DNA from: an uncultured Bacteroidales bacterium
GTDB lineage: Bacteria > Bacteroidota > Bacteroidia > Bacteroidales > Bacteroidaceae
Direction of reading: 5' to 3'
Length of the DNA: 17,001 nucleotides
Assembly: GCA_902768605.1 (NCBI GenBank)
Contig: CACXLY010000058.1
Coordinates: forward strand, 1 to 17,001
The notes below the pieces were generated by a model that was not told the origin of the DNA, did not search any database, and saw only the letters and a program-made list of their open reading frames with translations. Both the position numbers and the translations under genes were made by a program. Positions 1 through 7,088 of this stretch are shown piece after piece (the stretch's first letter is position 1; every line of letters begins with the position of its first letter).

Positions 1-630
1 TGGCCCTCGCTGCTGGAACTGAACCAGGAGAACAACATCTGGGAGAAGAATGCAGGCGGCAACTGCATGTTCCTCGTCGACCGTGACGGCACGATTCTCT
101 CCACATCAAACGACGCCAAAGAACTGGAGCCGCTCATCTGCAAGGCACTTGGCTTGCCGGAAATGCAGACGTATGACTATAAGGCAGAAGCCGAACAGAA
201 CCGCATCGAGCCGCAAGACCCGTCAAAGCCCTTCACGGACTTCTCTGTCGTCTATCAGGGCAAGACCACACGCCTGAGCGATTATGTGGGACGGGGGCAG
301 TATGTGCTTGTTGACTTCTGGGCGTCCTGGTGCGAACCTTGCCTAAAGGAAACTCCCAACCTCATCGCTGCTTACGAGAAGTACAAAGACAAAGGCTTGC
401 AGGTCCTTGGCGTTGCCGTTTCTGACAAGCCCACTCATACCGAATCCGCCATCAAGGAACTCGGCATCACCTATCCGCAAATCATCAACTCTCAAAGAGT
501 AGCCATCGAAGCCTACAAGTTTAATGGCATTCCTTACATCCTGCTCTTCGACCCCGAAGGCAACATCATCGCGCGCAATCTTCGCGGCGAAGAACTGAAG
601 GCAAAACTCGCCGAAATCTTCGGGGAGTGA
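1..630 (+). CDS. TlpA/ResA-like thioredoxin-fold protein, 5' end outside window
   Basis: The frame is open from base 1 to the stop at 628-630, so the start lies upstream; a Met codon at 67 is probably internal. The C-terminal half is a thioredoxin-like domain: the strand QYVLVDFWASWCEPC carries the redox pair WCEPC (Cys codons at 331 and 340), and FNGIPYILLFDPEG supplies the cis-Pro loop. The part before it (residues about 20-60, with CMFLVDRDGTIL) resembles the end of a second thioredoxin fold, so the full protein may hold two in tandem. Family knowledge: TlpA-type proteins of Bacteroidota are periplasmic or lipoprotein thiol-disulfide oxidoreductases; the signal region is not visible here. 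The next gene, 35 bp downstream, is a shortened relative with the same C-terminal residues KLAEIFGE, so the pair looks like a tandem duplication. Confidence 0.88.
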   Translation, partial: WPSLLELNQENNIWEKNAGGNCMFLVDRDGTILSTSNDAKELEPLICKALGLPEMQTYDYKAEAEQNRIEPQDPSKPFTDFSVVYQGKTTRLSDYVGRGQYVLVDFWASWCEPCLKETPNLIAAYEKYKDKGLQVLGVAVSDKPTHTESAIKELGITYPQIINSQRVAIEAYKFNGIPYILLFDPEGNIIARNLRGEELKAKLAEIFGE

Positions 631-665
631 AAGTGGCACTATATAATAATATATAAGGTAAAAAG

Positions 666-1013
666 ATGAAGCGGATTCTCAAAAAGGTAGTGAAGGTCAT
701 TCTCTACACGCTGCTCATTCTGGTGCTTGCTGTTATCTCTATATTTGCATGGGACAAGGTCGGCCAGAAATGGCGGGAACTCAACTTTAAGCCCAAGCCG
801 CAGCTGACCGTCATAGGTAAACCGTTCATCGACTTTGAGGCTGAGTTGCCCGACAGTACCGTGCATCGCCTGTCCGAATATGCAGGCAAGGGGCAGTTTG
901 TCCTGCTCGACCCCGACGGCCAAGTCATCTTCTCCCCTTACGAAGAGCATGGATTTGTTGATGACGAGCGGCAGCAACTGAAAGCGAAGCTGGCTGAAAT
1001 CTTCGGGGAGTGA
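666..1013 (+). CDS. Membrane-anchored TlpA-like remnant lacking the CxxC core
   Basis: This 115-residue protein starts with a basic segment (MKRILKKVVK) and one membrane helix at about residues 10-30. GKPFIDFEAELPDSTVHRLSEYAGKGQFVLL follows in parts and matches the segment before the active-site strand of the upstream gene. It then jumps directly to DPDGQVIF, the strand that in the upstream gene comes after the cis-Pro. The roughly 80 residues that should carry WCxxC and the cis-Pro are missing, yet the frame is kept to KLAEIFGE. The last 20 nucleotides, through the stop and three bases beyond, are identical to the end of the upstream gene. I infer tandem duplication followed by an in-frame internal deletion. 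It cannot be a working thioredoxin; it may be decaying or may keep only an anchor role. Probably co-transcribed with the upstream gene. Confidence 0.72.
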   Translation: MKRILKKVVKVILYTLLILVLAVISIFAWDKVGQKWRELNFKPKPQLTVIGKPFIDFEAELPDSTVHRLSEYAGKGQFVLLDPDGQVIFSPYEEHGFVDDERQQLKAKLAEIFGE

Positions 1014-1020
1014 AACAAGA

Positions 1021-1118
1021 CTTGCTGTAATGTTCGCCAACGGCACACGTGACGTTTGCCAATGATACACGTGATGTTTGCCAATGATACACGTGATGTT
1101 TGCCAATGACACACGTGT
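1021..1118. repeat. 22-bp tandem minisatellite, array 1
   Basis: Four head-to-tail 22-bp units lie at 1031-1052, 1053-1074, 1075-1096 and 1097-1118. Each has the core TTTGCCAATGA (TTCGCCAACGG in the first) followed by ACACGTG; the last two differ at few positions. CACGTG is itself palindromic and so recurs every 22 bp. The left flank (1021-1042: CTTGCTGT, seven other bases, GCCAACG) keeps the exact register of the units in the second 22-bp array at 6248-6379, so both belong to one family. A weaker unit follows from 1119. The array lies just after the stop of the upstream gene. Confidence 0.85.
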
Positions 1119-1336
1119 CGTTTTGCAATTACCTACGCCTTTCTTTGTCGATTCATTTTTTTGTTGTTCCTTTGACATACGTCGTTCCGCCTGCGCCTGA
1201 GCACCAACGGAGCGCAAGAAAGTACTCTCGTTGACTTCGTCTTCTTTCAGACGCGACTCAGCCATTAAAAAGCAGGCTTTTCATGGCGTTCGCTGCTCCT
1301 TCAGTCCGACAATAAAAAGAAAAACTTGGCTTTTCC
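1119..1336. other. Gene-free stretch between repeat array and pgi promoter
   Basis: I see no convincing gene here. An open frame on the minus strand runs from 1265 back through the repeat array and antisense over the preceding gene, but it is explained by the 22-bp units and the antisense shadow. The notable structure is an inverted repeat at 1261-1287: GCCATtAAAA pairs with TTTTcATGGC around AGCAGGC. An alternative short stem is AAAAGC/GCTTTT. This could be a weak terminator for the thioredoxin-like pair, or a bidirectional one. Confidence 0.4.
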
Positions 1337-1337
1337 T

Positions 1338-1368
1338 TTTGTATTGTGCTCGCTTATTCGTACCTTTG
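1338..1368 (+). promoter_or_regulatory. Bacteroidota-type promoter of pgi
   Basis: TTTG at 1338-1341 and TACCTTTG at 1361-1368 are separated by 19 bp, matching the known Bacteroidota vegetative sigma consensus (TTTG, 19-21 bp, TAnnTTTG). Transcription should begin near 1373-1376, giving a leader of about 25-28 nt before the ATG at 1401. Confidence 0.82.
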
Positions 1369-1400
1369 CAGCCGAAATTAAAAATATAAGGTATATAGAT

Positions 1401-2710
1401 ATGATTAAGCTTGATTATTCAAAGGCTCTGCTGAGTGCGGAGCAGATTGCAGCCTTCGCTCCGAAGGCTGAGGAGGCACAGAAGGCTCTCGAGGCCGGAA
1501 CCTGTGCAGGTAATGATTTCCTTGGCTGGCTCCACTTGCCCAGCAGCATCACGGCTGAGTTCATGACGCCGAGAACTGCGACACCGTGGTTGTGGCTGGC
1601 ATCGGCGGCAGCTATCTTGGTGCCCGCGCCGTCATCGAGGCCTTGGGCAACAGCTTCCAATGGCTCACCAACAAGGGCGAAAATCCCAACATCCTCTTCG
1701 CCGGCAACAACATCGGCGAGGACTATCTCTACGAACTCACGGAGTACTTGAAGGACCGCCGCTTCGGCGTCATCAATATCTCCAAGAGCGGCACCACGAC
1801 TGAGACTGCTTTGGCTTTCCGTCTGCTGAAGAAACAATGTGAGCAGCAGCGCGGCAAGGAGATGGCTCGCAAGGTCATCGTGGCCGTAACAGACGCCAAG
1901 AAGGGCGCTGCCCGCACTTGTGCCGACAAGGAAGGCTACACCTCGTTCGTCATTCCCGACAACGTGGGCGGTCGCTTCAGCGTGCTCACTCCTGTCGGTC
2001 TGTTGCCCATCGCTGTGGCCGGTTTCGATATTGCCAAGCTCGTGCAGGGTGCTGCAGACATGGAGAAGGCAGTAGCTGCCGACGTTCCTTTCGAGCAGAA
2101 CATCTGCCTGCAGTACGCAGCCGTCCGTAACGCGCTCTATCAGAGTGGCAAGAAGATTGAGATTCTCGTCAACTTCCAGCCCAAGCTTCACTACATGAAC
2201 GAGTGGTGGAAACAGCTCTATGGCGAGAGCGAGGGCAAGGATCACAAGGGCATCTTCACGGCTGCCGTTGACTTCTCGACCGACCTCCACTCGATGGGTC
2301 AGTGGATTCAGGAAGGCGAGCGCAGCATCTTCGAGACCGTTGTCAGCGTTGAAGAGACGGAGCACAAGCTGCTCTTCCCGAGCGACGAGGAGAACCTCGA
2401 CGGCCTGAACTTCCTGGCTGGCAAGCGCGTGGACGAGGTGAACAAGATGGCAGAGCTCGGCACGCAGCTGGCTCACGTGGATGGCGGCGTGCCCAACATG
2501 CGCCTCATCGTGCCTCGCCTGAACGAGTACTACATCGGTCAGCTGATTTACTTCTTCGAGAAGGCTTGCGGCGTGAGCGGTCTCATCCTCGGCGTCAACC
2601 CCTTCAACCAGCCCGGCGTCGAAGCTTACAAGAAGAATATGTTTGCCCTGCTCGGCAAACCCGGCTATGAAGCCGAGACGGTTGCCATTCGCAAACGTCT
2701 GGCCGACTAA
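1401..2710 (+). CDS. pgi: Glucose-6-phosphate isomerase, reading frame broken near 1560
   Basis: Phosphoglucose isomerase interconverts glucose-6-phosphate and fructose-6-phosphate in the cytoplasm. The N-terminal part (from 1401, [15 protein letters not shown], ending [15 protein letters not shown]) is in one frame. The rest ([23 protein letters not shown] onwards, from about 1562) is in another. Family signatures follow: [59 protein letters not shown] and [19 protein letters not shown]. In relatives as I recall them, about 20 residues separate SSIT from the VVVAGIGGS strand; here there are only 32 nt. About 28 nt are therefore missing, and the frame shifts with them. A single-base sequencing error would not remove that much. 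Either this is a pseudogene, or the assembly collapsed a short stretch. A shortened product starting at GTG 1586 would lack the N-terminal helix region and is unlikely to work. Confidence 0.88.
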
Positions 2711-2713
2711 AAA

Positions 2714-2808
2714 GATTAAAGATTAAGGATTAAAGATTAAGGTTTGATACAAATCTTCTTTAATAGTAAGACAACCAAACTTTAATCCTTAATCTTTAAT
2801 CCTTAATC
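2714..2808. repeat. Heptamer repeats in inverted orientation (possible terminator hairpin)
   Basis: Four heptamers, GATTAAA/GATTAAG alternating, lie at 2714-2741 and are followed by GTTTG. After a 29-nt loop comes CAAAC (2776-2780) and four TTTAATC/CTTAATC heptamers at 2781-2808. The arms pair over about 33 bp. The alternation is out of phase by one unit, so in RNA the odd positions become G-U or A-C. This nearly fills the gap between pgi and the HAD gene, so it may end or modulate the pgi transcript. Confidence 0.8.
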
Positions 2809-2818
2809 CTAAATAGAA

Positions 2819-3490
2819 ATGCTGAAAGCAGTTCTTTTCGACATGGACGGCGTGCTGTTCGACAGCATGCCGAACCATGCTTATGCGTGGTCGCATGCGA
2901 TGACGCAGTTCGGGCTGGAGATGACGGCCTATGAGGCGTACCTCCACGAAGGCAGGACGGGCAGCGGCACGATTGACATCCTGACCCAGCGCTATTGGGG
3001 ACGCGATGCGACACCCGAGGAAATAGAGCGTATCTATGCTGCGAAGGCGGCGCTCTTCAACACCCTTCCCAAGCCGAAACCAATGCCCGGAGCACTCGAA
3101 GCCCTGACTGCCGCGAAGTCACTCGGCTGCAAGATTGTCCTGGTGACGGGCAGCGCGCAGGCCAGATTGCTCGAGAGTCTGGAGCAGCATTACCCGGGCT
3201 TCTTCCGTCAGGAACTGATGGTGACGGGCTTCGACGTGAAGCGCGGCAAGCCAGACCCCGAGCCGTATCTGATGGGCTTGCAAAGGGCGGGCGTAGAGGC
3301 CGAGGAGGCTATCGTCGTGGAAAATGCTCCGCTCGGCGTCCAGGCGGCAAAGGGAGCCGGCATCTTCACCATTGCCGCCAACACGGGTCCACTTGAAGAC
3401 AGCATATTAAAAAATGCCGGAGCCGACATCGTCGTCCCCGGCATGATGGATGTTGCCCGTCTGTTTACTTCTTCATCTTTTTGCCGTTGA
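2819..3490 (+). CDS. HAD-superfamily hydrolase, beta-phosphoglucomutase/phosphatase-like
   Basis: A complete 223-residue HAD subfamily IA protein. Motif I is FDMDGVLFDS, with nucleophile Asp8 and acid/base Asp10. A helical cap follows (about residues 18-85). Motif II is VTGS (Thr110), motif III is RGKPDPEPY (Lys144) and motif IV is VVENAPLGVQAA (Glu168-Asn169). The fold and size fit small sugar-phosphate phosphatases or phosphomutases. The substrate cannot be read from sequence. Motif IV has Glu-Asn where beta-phosphoglucomutase has Glu-Asp, so I do not assign that activity. It follows pgi by 108 bp of repeat DNA. Its last 26 bp overlap the convergent gene on the other strand, and the C-terminal SSSFCR is encoded within that overlap. 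Confidence 0.9.
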   Translation: MLKAVLFDMDGVLFDSMPNHAYAWSHAMTQFGLEMTAYEAYLHEGRTGSGTIDILTQRYWGRDATPEEIERIYAAKAALFNTLPKPKPMPGALEALTAAKSLGCKIVLVTGSAQARLLESLEQHYPGFFRQELMVTGFDVKRGKPDPEPYLMGLQRAGVEAEEAIVVENAPLGVQAAKGAGIFTIAANTGPLEDSILKNAGADIVVPGMMDVARLFTSSSFCR

Positions 3491-6182
3491 AGATATAAAT
3501 GCCGTCGGGAAACGTTGACCGTTGACCGTTGACCGTTGACCATTTCCGGCCGCTGAGGTCGTAAACGTCAGTTCCGATTATCTTGTTATCTTCATTGCTT
3601 ATTGTCCCAATCCCATCTGGGTCCTCGAAACCGACGATGAGATTGCCCACGATGGGCATGTGGTCCGACGTCACCTTGTCGTTCACTACCTCGTAGCTTA
3701 CTTTCTCCACGCCTCCGAGCGGGTCGTAGCTGATGATGTGGTCGATGACGTAGATGCCGTCGCTCCATGTCGGCGTCGTCATGTCGGAGTGGAAGGTGAA
3801 GCCATTCTCTTGCAGATACTTGGTGAGCACGCCGCGAGCGCCTTGCATCTCGTCGTCGGTGCCATCGTCGTTGAAGTCGCCTGCGATGATGAGGGGCTTG
3901 CCCGTCGGCATCCATTGGTCGGCAGCCGCCTTGATGATCGGGCCGCTGCCCCGCCTTGCATTGGCTGAGAGGCCGACGTGGAGACTTGCGAAGACATAGT
4001 CGTTGAACTCAGCCATGAGCATGCGGCGCGGCTCGAAGTCGGATGTGAGCGATACGACCTTGATGGAGAGCGGCAGTTCCTTCGAGAGGATACCGATGCC
4101 GTAGCCCGTGAGGGCGCTGCAGAAGATGCCGTACATGCCTGTAGCCTCGGCCAGTTCCTTTATCTGATACTTGTTGTCCGAACGAGAGGAGAACATGCTG
4201 TCCACCTCTTGCAGTGCCACCACATCGGCATTCTGGGCTGCGATGACGCGTGCGGTTCGCGCCAGGTTCAGCCCGTCCTTGTTGCCGGCACAATGCTTGA
4301 CGTTGTAGCTCAGCACACGCAGGTCTTTCTTCTGATACCTGTCGTAGGCGGGTGCGACGTATTCTCCCTTGGCAGCTGCATCGAGGTCGGCAATCAGGCG
4401 TTCGTAGAGGATGTCGTACACGCCGTTGGTGACGGCCTGGTTTGCCTTGTCCCAAAGCGTCTTGAAGGCGCTGAGCTGCTCTTCGCTGAGGTCACCGTAA
4501 GCCCCGAAGTACGGGTTGCCCACCTCGTCCATTTTCTTGGCAAGTGCCAGTCGCAGCTGAGTGGCAGGGCCTTCCAAAGAGGCGGCATCCACCTTCTGCA
4601 GCTTCCATTGTTCCACAAGAACCCCCTCTGAACCGATATGGGTAGGCGTTCCTTCGACGGGAGTAAACATCTCTCCGCTGGCGTTGTAGATTTGGAACTT
4701 CTTCTTGTCATTCAAGTCCCTGATGAATGTCAGCGGTTCACCTGCCTCTTCCGTCATGCATGCCAGATTCCCGTTCAAGGTACCGCTGACGTATTTGCCA
4801 GTTGCGTAGTTGCGGATACTGTAGAGGCCATTCTTCCTGTCGACCGCCTCTATGCGGTAGATGCTGCGCGGGTCTCCGTTGTGCTGCGTGTCCAAGATGA
4901 TGCTGGCGCCCATCTCGTATGCTGCAGCATCTGCTTTCAAGTCGATCCAGCACATCTTTTCCTGGCTGTTGGCGTAAAGGATATTGTAGTATCCATTGGC
5001 TGCGTTGAAGAAGTCAGATGGCTCTTCCTGGCTCGGGTTGACCTTCATCAGTTTCCAGCGGCCGGGATAGCCATAGACGTTACCGTCGCCCGGATAGTTG
5101 TCGTCGCCCACGTTCTGCTTCGCAAGGCTGTTGTTCGGCCGGTCGCTTCGCAGGTAGCCCTGTACGTGCAGCGAGTGCTCCGACTCTTCGTTTGTCATAG
5201 AGAACCTGCCTGCACCGTCCTCCAGGTCTGTCAAGGTGTAGCCGACGGGGGTGGAGGAGAAGATGATGTCGGCCTCTGCAGGCATGTTCATGTTGCCCAG
5301 GTACTGCCCGTTCTCCTTATTGAGGAACGCCCATTGTCCTTCTTCGCCGGCCTTCTGAGCCGTCCAGATGAAGCCGTCGGCCTCTTTGTCGAGGTCAGCC
5401 CAATAGACATATTGGTCGCCCCAGTTTATCTTGAAGTTGTCCTGCAGGCAAGCCATAGCCTTTGGCAGGCCGGTGCTGTTGCCGTTGAACTTTGTGCGGT
5501 CGCTTACGATGTAGTATTGTTCTCCCTCCTGAATCTCATTGACATAGGAGATGTATGGGCTGCCTGTGTAGCTCTCCACTTCATAGATTTGCCAGCGCCC
5601 CGGATAGCCATAGGTCGCGCCGTCGCCCGGGTAGCTGTCGTCGCCCACATTCTGCTTGGCGAGGCTGTTGTTGGGTCGGTCGCTGCGGAGATAGCCCTGG
5701 ACGTGGGGCGAGTGACTGTTGTCGCTGCTCGTCATGAAGAAACGCCCGGCGCCGTCCTCCAGGTCGGAGAGGGTGTAGCCTACGGGTGTGGTGGAGAAGA
5801 GCACGTCGTCGTCGTAGCTGTTCTTCACGCCGAGGTATTCGCCCCTGACCTTGTTCTTGAAGGCCCATTGGTCGTCGCCCACCTTCTCGGCAATCCACTG
5901 GAAGCCTTCCTCGTCCTCGTCGAAGTCGCCCCAATAGACGAAGTAGATTCCGTTGGAAGGCACGTCCCAGCTGATGGTGTAGCGGTCGAGCTTGTAGGAC
6001 ATGCCTTTGGGCTTGCCTGTCGAATTGCCGGCGTACTTCGTGCGGTCGCTGATGAGGAAATACGCTTTGCCTTCCTGCAAGTCTTCGGGATAAAGCACGC
6101 GCGTGTAGCCCTCGATGAGGTCCTGCGCGCCCATCGTCATTGCTGCAAACAGAAGCAGCAAAAGAGAGTTAATCTTTTTCAT
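3465..6182 (-). CDS. Large secreted EEP-family protein with duplicated N-terminal module
   Basis: A 905-residue exported protein. The signal peptide is MKKINSLLLLLFAAMTMGAQ. Residues about 24-205 and 212-388 are two copies of one module, nearly identical at GYLRSDRPNNSLAKQNVGDD and YPGRW. A third lectin-like or beta-trefoil-like segment (about 393-530) and a helical linker follow. The endonuclease/exonuclease/phosphatase domain spans about 612-862. It carries LSYNVKH (Asn627), LQEVD (Glu659), LHVG (His735), GDFND (768-772) and SDHMPI (Asp840-His841), so the metal-dependent site is complete. The tail VYDLSGRK...GIYIFNGKKMKK is common on exported Prevotella proteins. Known EEP members cut nucleic acids, phospholipids or inositol phosphates; the substrate here is unknown. 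The tail is interrupted by heptamer-encoded residues (3513-3540). Confidence 0.88.
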   Translation of the reverse strand: MKKINSLLLLLFAAMTMGAQDLIEGYTRVLYPEDLQEGKAYFLISDRTKYAGNSTGKPKGMSYKLDRYTISWDVPSNGIYFVYWGDFDEDEEGFQWIAEKVGDDQWAFKNKVRGEYLGVKNSYDDDVLFSTTPVGYTLSDLEDGAGRFFMTSSDNSHSPHVQGYLRSDRPNNSLAKQNVGDDSYPGDGATYGYPGRWQIYEVESYTGSPYISYVNEIQEGEQYYIVSDRTKFNGNSTGLPKAMACLQDNFKINWGDQYVYWADLDKEADGFIWTAQKAGEEGQWAFLNKENGQYLGNMNMPAEADIIFSSTPVGYTLTDLEDGAGRFSMTNEESEHSLHVQGYLRSDRPNNSLAKQNVGDDNYPGDGNVYGYPGRWKLMKVNPSQEEPSDFFNAANGYYNILYANSQEKMCWIDLKADAAAYEMGASIILDTQHNGDPRSIYRIEAVDRKNGLYSIRNYATGKYVSGTLNGNLACMTEEAGEPLTFIRDLNDKKKFQIYNASGEMFTPVEGTPTHIGSEGVLVEQWKLQKVDAASLEGPATQLRLALAKKMDEVGNPYFGAYGDLSEEQLSAFKTLWDKANQAVTNGVYDILYERLIADLDAAAKGEYVAPAYDRYQKKDLRVLSYNVKHCAGNKDGLNLARTARVIAAQNADVVALQEVDSMFSSRSDNKYQIKELAEATGMYGIFCSALTGYGIGILSKELPLSIKVVSLTSDFEPRRMLMAEFNDYVFASLHVGLSANARRGSGPIIKAAADQWMPTGKPLIIAGDFNDDGTDDEMQGARGVLTKYLQENGFTFHSDMTTPTWSDGIYVIDHIISYDPLGGVEKVSYEVVNDKVTSDHMPIVGNLIVGFEDPDGIGTISNEDNKIIGTDVYDLSGRKWSTVNGQRSTFPDGIYIFNGKKMKK
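3513..3540. repeat. Four tandem heptamers inside the 3' end of the EEP gene
   Basis: CGTTGAC is repeated exactly four times (GTCAACG on the coding strand). It encodes most of WSTVNGQRST, inserted between YDLSGRK and the conserved GIYI..GKK tail of the minus-strand gene. Seven is not a multiple of three, so gain or loss of one unit would change the C-terminus. Confidence 0.9.
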
Positions 6183-6247
6183 AGTATAATGATTTAGTTG
6201 TTAGGATTATGGGATTTCATTATCTTCTTTCTTCGAACGTTTCGCGA

Positions 6248-6379
6248 GGGAAGTCCCAACGCTTGCTGTGGGAAGTCCCGACGCTTGCTGTGGGAAGTGC
6301 CAACGCTTGCTGTGGGAAATGCCAACGCTTGCTGTGGGAAGTGCCGATGCTTGCTGTGGGAAGTCCTGACGCTTGCTGT
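6248..6379. repeat. 22-bp tandem minisatellite, array 2 (six units)
   Basis: Six exact-length 22-bp units start at 6248, 6270, 6292, 6314, 6336 and 6358. Each begins GGGAAGT or GGGAAAT, continues with a variable CCCAACG/CCCGACG/GCCAACG/GCCGATG/CCTGACG block, and ends CTTGCTGT. Variation sits almost entirely in the block after GGGAARt. The array fills most of the gap between the lipoprotein gene and the large EEP gene, both on the minus strand, and would be transcribed if they are co-transcribed. Its units share register with the left edge of array 1. Confidence 0.92.
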
Positions 6380-6448
6380 GGCGTTTGTTTCTCCCTCGCT
6401 TTGCGTCTGGTGAAACCTCATGCCGGAGAGGGGAGCCGCTGCTCTGTC

Positions 6449-7015
6449 TCAGGCGTCCGGCTGCTCTTCCAGCTGGTCGGGCGTGGGCGGAAGGTCGTCC
6501 TCGTCGAGTGTCGTGTTGGGCTCGATGCGGAAACTGCCGTCGGGACCTATGATGAGGAAGAAGGGACACGACATGTCGCTGTCGGGGAAGCTCACGCAGG
6601 TGTTGAAGTAGAGCTTGCCTTCCATGGCGTGATGGAAGCGCAGGCCGTCCATGATGCCGTACTTCTGGAAGTCCTCGTTGAGCTGCGACCGGAAGTCGGC
6701 CTTTGTGAAGCTGCGGTTGAAGAGTTGCTTGCCGTCCTTCATGATGACGAGTTTCCAGCGGTTGTCCGCGAACTTGATGCCGTCCTCGTCTTCAACGACT
6801 TTCAGCGTAGAGTCGGCTTCGCTCGTGATGTAATAGACGATTTCGTGGCTGCCTTGCTTCACGGAGTCGGTATAGGCGTAGTCGGGCAGGCTGCGAATCG
6901 CGTCGTCGACCTGCTCGGTCTGTGTGGTCTGCTGCGTCTCGGCCTTCTGCGGCGAGCAGGAGGATAAGACAATAAGACAATAAGACAATAAGAAAATAAG
7001 AGAGGAGGTCTTCAT
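6449..7015 (-). CDS. DUF4738-like lipoprotein
   Basis: I start this at ATG 7015, because MKTSSLIFLLSYCLIVLSSC is a clean lipoprotein signal with lipobox LSSC; the longer open frame upstream adds 30 residues with no such feature. The mature part (about 170 residues) has a low-complexity Gln/Thr linker, then EIVYYITSEADSTLKVVEDE, KFADNRWKLVIMKDG, NRSFTKADF and FFLIIGPDGSFRIE. This matches my recollection of the Bacteroidales DUF4738 family (lipoproteins of about 200 residues, function unknown). It is probably anchored in the outer membrane or periplasmic leaflet. It lies 73 bp after the GH92 gene on the same strand and may be co-transcribed with it. The signal peptide is encoded by an octamer repeat (6965-7002). 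Confidence 0.78.
   Translation of the reverse strand: MKTSSLIFLLSYCLIVLSSCSPQKAETQQTTQTEQVDDAIRSLPDYAYTDSVKQGSHEIVYYITSEADSTLKVVEDEDGIKFADNRWKLVIMKDGKQLFNRSFTKADFRSQLNEDFQKYGIMDGLRFHHAMEGKLYFNTCVSFPDSDMSCPFFLIIGPDGSFRIEPNTTLDEDDLPPTPDQLEEQPDA
6965..7002. repeat. Octamer tract encoding the lipoprotein signal peptide
   Basis: TAAGACAA occurs at 6965-6972, 6973-6980 and 6981-6988, followed by TAAGAAAA (6989-6996) and TAAGAG. On the minus strand it encodes most of LIFLLSYCLIVLS, starting about five codons after the ATG. An 8-bp change would shift the frame and abolish the lipoprotein. Confidence 0.85.
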
Positions 7016-7088
7016 AGTTAATTCAAAATTCATAGTTGATTTATGTCGAGCTAAAGCTTTATAATTCATCGTTCGGTTCGCTCGATGT

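Noticed and set aside
639..1265. Minus-strand 208-codon open frame
   Set aside because: It consists of antisense to the thioredoxin remnant plus translation of the 22-bp units, which stay open because 22-bp tandem units without stops read through in all frames.
1415..2476. Minus-strand 353-codon frame opposite pgi
   Set aside because: A shadow of GC-rich codons: the plus strand has clear isomerase motifs.
4638..6197. Plus-strand 519-codon frame opposite the large EEP gene
   Set aside because: Antisense shadow; the minus strand has a signal peptide, repeats and a full EEP active site.
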